Positions 30,854 to 33,080 of a stretch of DNA of 33,080 nucleotides are shown piece by piece. The position numbers and the translations under genes were made by a program. This DNA comes from Planctomycetota bacterium (GTDB lineage: Bacteria > Planctomycetota > Phycisphaerae > Phycisphaerales > SM1A02): positions 1-33,080 of the forward strand of contig JACZXL010000004.1 in NCBI GenBank assembly GCA_022571635.1, written 5' to 3'. The notes beneath the pieces were generated by a model. That model worked only from the letters and a program-made list of their open reading frames with translations, did not search any database and had not been told where the DNA came from. Position 1 is the first letter of the stretch. Each line of letters starts with the position of its first letter.

Positions 30854-31654
30854 ATGATTCGCCATTCCATCCGTTGGTTGACCTTGCTGGGACTGTGCAG
30901 CTTCCTTTTCGCCCAGCCGCCGGAACGTTCATCGCCGTTTGATGAGGCCCAAGAGTTCGGTGTCTACGTTCAAGCACTAGAGATCACGGTCGAGCCAGAC
31001 GATGTCGATCGTTTCGAGAACGCCGTTGGAACGATTGCACGCGAGGCGGCGACATCGGATATAGGCGAAGATCATGAGTGGATTCTTTACCGCGCCGGCC
31101 TACACAGGTATTGGGCGATTCTCTTCAGTGAGAAACTACAGGATTTCGACACAATGGAATCTCTCAGGCAGGCGTTCGCCGGCACTGCGTCCGAGGTTCG
31201 TTTTCAAACTGCCGTTGATGAACTACTGGAAACGCGCTTCCTTGTTGAGAGCCAGGTCATCACTCAGATGGTAAATCCTTGGAGCACCGTGGAAGGGATG
31301 TCTACCGCGACACACCCCAAGGCGCGAGTGGTCAAGTACGCGGTGAAGCCGAATATGCATGATGAATTCGACGCGGCGATTCGCGATTATGTGCGGCTAC
31401 TCAAGGAGATCGAATATCCCTATCCTATCGAGGGTTTCCGATGGCAATTTGGTCGGCCCGGGGAGAATTGGCTCGTCACGTTCCCAGATAACTGGTCTGA
31501 TTTTCACGGCGTAAACGATCTTGACACAATTGCTCGCCAGCACGATGCACACGAGCGACTCCAAGTCATTCGATCCCGAATTGACAATGCGGTGAGGGCC
31601 ACGACACAGCACGACCTCGACTTCGTCGCCTCATTGAGTTATTCGTCCGAGTAA
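30854..31654 (+). CDS. Secreted protein with two tandem ferredoxin-like repeats
   Basis: 266 residues; AAGGAG 6 nt before the ATG. Signal peptide 'MIRHSIRWLTLLGLCSFLFA'. Two similar halves follow: about 36-125 ('VYVQALEITVEPDDVDRFEN', then 'WILYRAGLHRYWAILFSEKL') and about 155-250 ('VVKYAVKPNMHDEFDAAIRD', then 'FRWQFGRPGENWLVTFPDNW'). Each has a beta-alpha-beta-beta look like the dimeric alpha-beta barrel (ABM/EthD/NIPSNAP-like) fold, so the protein may fold as an internal dimer. No catalytic residues can be named and no family is recognised. It lies 35 bp after the receiver-like gene on the same strand and 7 bp from the convergent serS stop. Confidence 0.75.
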   Translation: MIRHSIRWLTLLGLCSFLFAQPPERSSPFDEAQEFGVYVQALEITVEPDDVDRFENAVGTIAREAATSDIGEDHEWILYRAGLHRYWAILFSEKLQDFDTMESLRQAFAGTASEVRFQTAVDELLETRFLVESQVITQMVNPWSTVEGMSTATHPKARVVKYAVKPNMHDEFDAAIRDYVRLLKEIEYPYPIEGFRWQFGRPGENWLVTFPDNWSDFHGVNDLDTIARQHDAHERLQVIRSRIDNAVRATTQHDLDFVASLSYSSE

Positions 31655-31661
31655 CGCTTCC

Positions 31662-33080
31662 TCATCCAATCCGCTCCTGCCCGTTCATGTGCGGCTGGAG
31701 AACCTGCGGAACCGTCACCGAACCATCCTTGTTCTGATACATCTCCAGAATCGGAATCAGAATCCGCGGGCTGGCGGCGACGGTGTTGTTCAGCGAATGA
31801 CAGATCACCGTTGAGCCGGACGAGTCGCGGTATCGCATGTTCAATCGTCGGCACTGATAGTCATACAAGCGCGACGCGGAATGTGTTTCGCCCCAATCGC
31901 CGGACGGTTTATTACTATTCTCGCCCGTCGGCGCGCTTCCGGGGGCGGGGGTTCGGCCGGGCATCCAACATTCGATGTCGATCATGTCCGCGTTCTTGGG
32001 GCCAAGATCGCCCGTGCAACATTGCACCAGTCGATAGGGCAGCTCCAACCGTTGCAAGAACGATTCAACGATCCCGATCATCGTCTGATGCCATTGGCGA
32101 CTTTCCGCTTCATCCGCTTTGCAGATTACCACCTGCTCGACCTTGTCGAACTGATGGACGCGAAATAGCCCGGCCGTGTCCTTGCCCGCAGCCCCGGCTT
32201 CTCGTCGAAAACACGTGGAGACGGTCGCGTATTTCAACGGCAACGAATCGGCATCGAGAATCTCATCACTGTGCAGCCCCATCAGGCTGACTTCGCCGGT
32301 GCCGATGAGAAACAGATCGTGCCCCGCGCCGCGCTTGGATTCCTCGATGTGGTAGGCCTGATCGCGCCCGGTGGGGAAGAAGCCGGTGCCCACCATCGCT
32401 TCTTCGCGGACGATCACCGGAGCCGACAACGCGGTAAATCCGTGTTCGTTGACGACGTAGTCCAGTGCCAAGCGAAGCACCGCTTGATGCAATCGAGCGC
32501 CATCGCCTCTGAGAACATAAGAGCGCGTGCCCGCCATCTTCACGCCGCGCTCAAAATCAACGAGGTTCAGATCGCGCACCAACTCCAAATGTGTCTTGGG
32601 CGCAAACCCCTTATTCTCGACGAACGGCTTATCAGGATCAAACCAACTCGGGCTCCAACGGCGAAGTTCGACATTGTCCGCGGGCGAGTCGCCGGCGGGC
32701 ACATCCCGATCCGGCGGCTGCGGCACTGCGAGCCAAAGCTCCTTCCACGGAGGCTCGATCTCAGCAAGCTTCCGATCGACCGACTGAATCTCGGTTTTGA
32801 GTTCGGCGGGCTTTTCCTGGAGCGCCTGAATCTCTTTCTGAATCGCATCGCGCTGCGGGCCTTGGGCTGATTTGAGCTGCCCTTGGAGCGTTCCGATTTG
32901 CGGTCCGATCTCCTTGCTGAGGCGCTTTTGCTCAGCTCGTTTGGTTTCCCGCTCGGCCGTCAACGCTCGTCGCTGCTCGTCCAGATTCACGAGCCGATCG
33001 ACGTCGACATCGATGCCCTTGGCGAGAGCGCCGCGGCGAAAAACATCGGGGTCCTGGCGAAGGAGCTTCAGGTCGATCAT
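31662..33080 (-). CDS. serS: Seryl-tRNA synthetase
   Basis: 472 residues; the ATG is the last codon of the window, so anything upstream is unseen. Class II synthetase charging tRNA-Ser. Residues 1-125 form the N-terminal tRNA-binding coiled coil ('DLKLLRQDPDVFRRGALAKG' to 'KLAEIEPPWKELWLAVP'). Motif 2 is 'TVSTCFRREAGAAGKDTAGL', followed by 'FRVHQFDKVEQVVIC'. The serine-binding region is 'MIDIECWMPGR', then 'GETHSASRLYDYQCRRLN', and motif 3 is 'ASPRILIPILEMYQ'. Between 'WMPGR' and 'GETHSAS' there is an insertion of about 16 residues rich in Pro, Gly and Asn (about 377-395). Everything else is of usual length. Confidence 0.95.
   Translation of the reverse strand: MIDLKLLRQDPDVFRRGALAKGIDVDVDRLVNLDEQRRALTAERETKRAEQKRLSKEIGPQIGTLQGQLKSAQGPQRDAIQKEIQALQEKPAELKTEIQSVDRKLAEIEPPWKELWLAVPQPPDRDVPAGDSPADNVELRRWSPSWFDPDKPFVENKGFAPKTHLELVRDLNLVDFERGVKMAGTRSYVLRGDGARLHQAVLRLALDYVVNEHGFTALSAPVIVREEAMVGTGFFPTGRDQAYHIEESKRGAGHDLFLIGTGEVSLMGLHSDEILDADSLPLKYATVSTCFRREAGAAGKDTAGLFRVHQFDKVEQVVICKADEAESRQWHQTMIGIVESFLQRLELPYRLVQCCTGDLGPKNADMIDIECWMPGRTPAPGSAPTGENSNKPSGDWGETHSASRLYDYQCRRLNMRYRDSSGSTVICHSLNNTVAASPRILIPILEMYQNKDGSVTVPQVLQPHMNGQERIG

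Overview
The window reads as chromosomal DNA of a GC-rich, Gram-negative bacterium, most likely a planctomycete close to the Phycisphaerae. Evidence: secreted parallel beta-helix proteins with a dockerin-like tail of the 'DLNGDGSVGVKDLL' type, lpxD (an LPS-type outer membrane), a Cys-type deiodinase-like redoxin, csrA, mraZ separated from the rest of a division cluster, and a planctomycete-style REP-associated transposase. The genus assignment is inference; no rRNA gene is present.

Layout. 1-9982: two secreted beta-helix proteins on the minus strand (the first cut by the window edge) that share a homologous 5' leader. Between them lie a remnant of a metallo-beta-lactamase-like gene, a deiodinase-like redoxin, a DUF255/thioredoxin lipoprotein with a DsbD-like tail, a HEAT-repeat protein and lpxD. 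10029-12758: an amidohydrolase and a GT4 glycosyltransferase whose start codons lie 6 bp apart, then a flavin reductase. 13007-14841: mraZ with a four-repeat operator, a long gene-free tract ending in a strong terminator, csrA with a hairpin that holds its own ribosome binding site, and a NifU-like protein. 14940-18818: a run of a lipoprotein with a JAMM-like C-terminus, an M48 membrane peptidase and dapF.

18814-19787: an IS200-like REP-associated transposase (RAYT) embedded between two arrays of alternating inverted hairpin repeats. The first repeat of each array supplies the stop codon of dapF and of the transposase respectively.

19826-26999: a plus-strand run coding for an M20 peptidase, a class III aminotransferase, AstA, AstD, a GT2 glycosyltransferase and an agmatinase/arginase-family ureohydrolase. 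This looks like a rearranged arginine/ornithine succinyltransferase pathway without astB and astE. An M20 enzyme that resembles carboxypeptidase G2 could do the desuccinylation, and the ureohydrolase could replace the succinylarginine dihydrolase step.

27030-33080: a zinc-finger rhomboid protein and a small DUF2802-like membrane protein (minus strand), tilS overlapping a receiver-like protein that lacks the phosphoacceptor Asp, a secreted protein with an internal duplication, and serS (minus strand), whose start codon is the last base of the window.

The most notable signals are the RAYT/REP island, the variant AST operon, the mraZ operator, the csrA leader hairpin and several small dispersed repeats: a 17-bp palindrome (one copy inside astA), degenerate heptamers, and the duplicated beta-helix leader.
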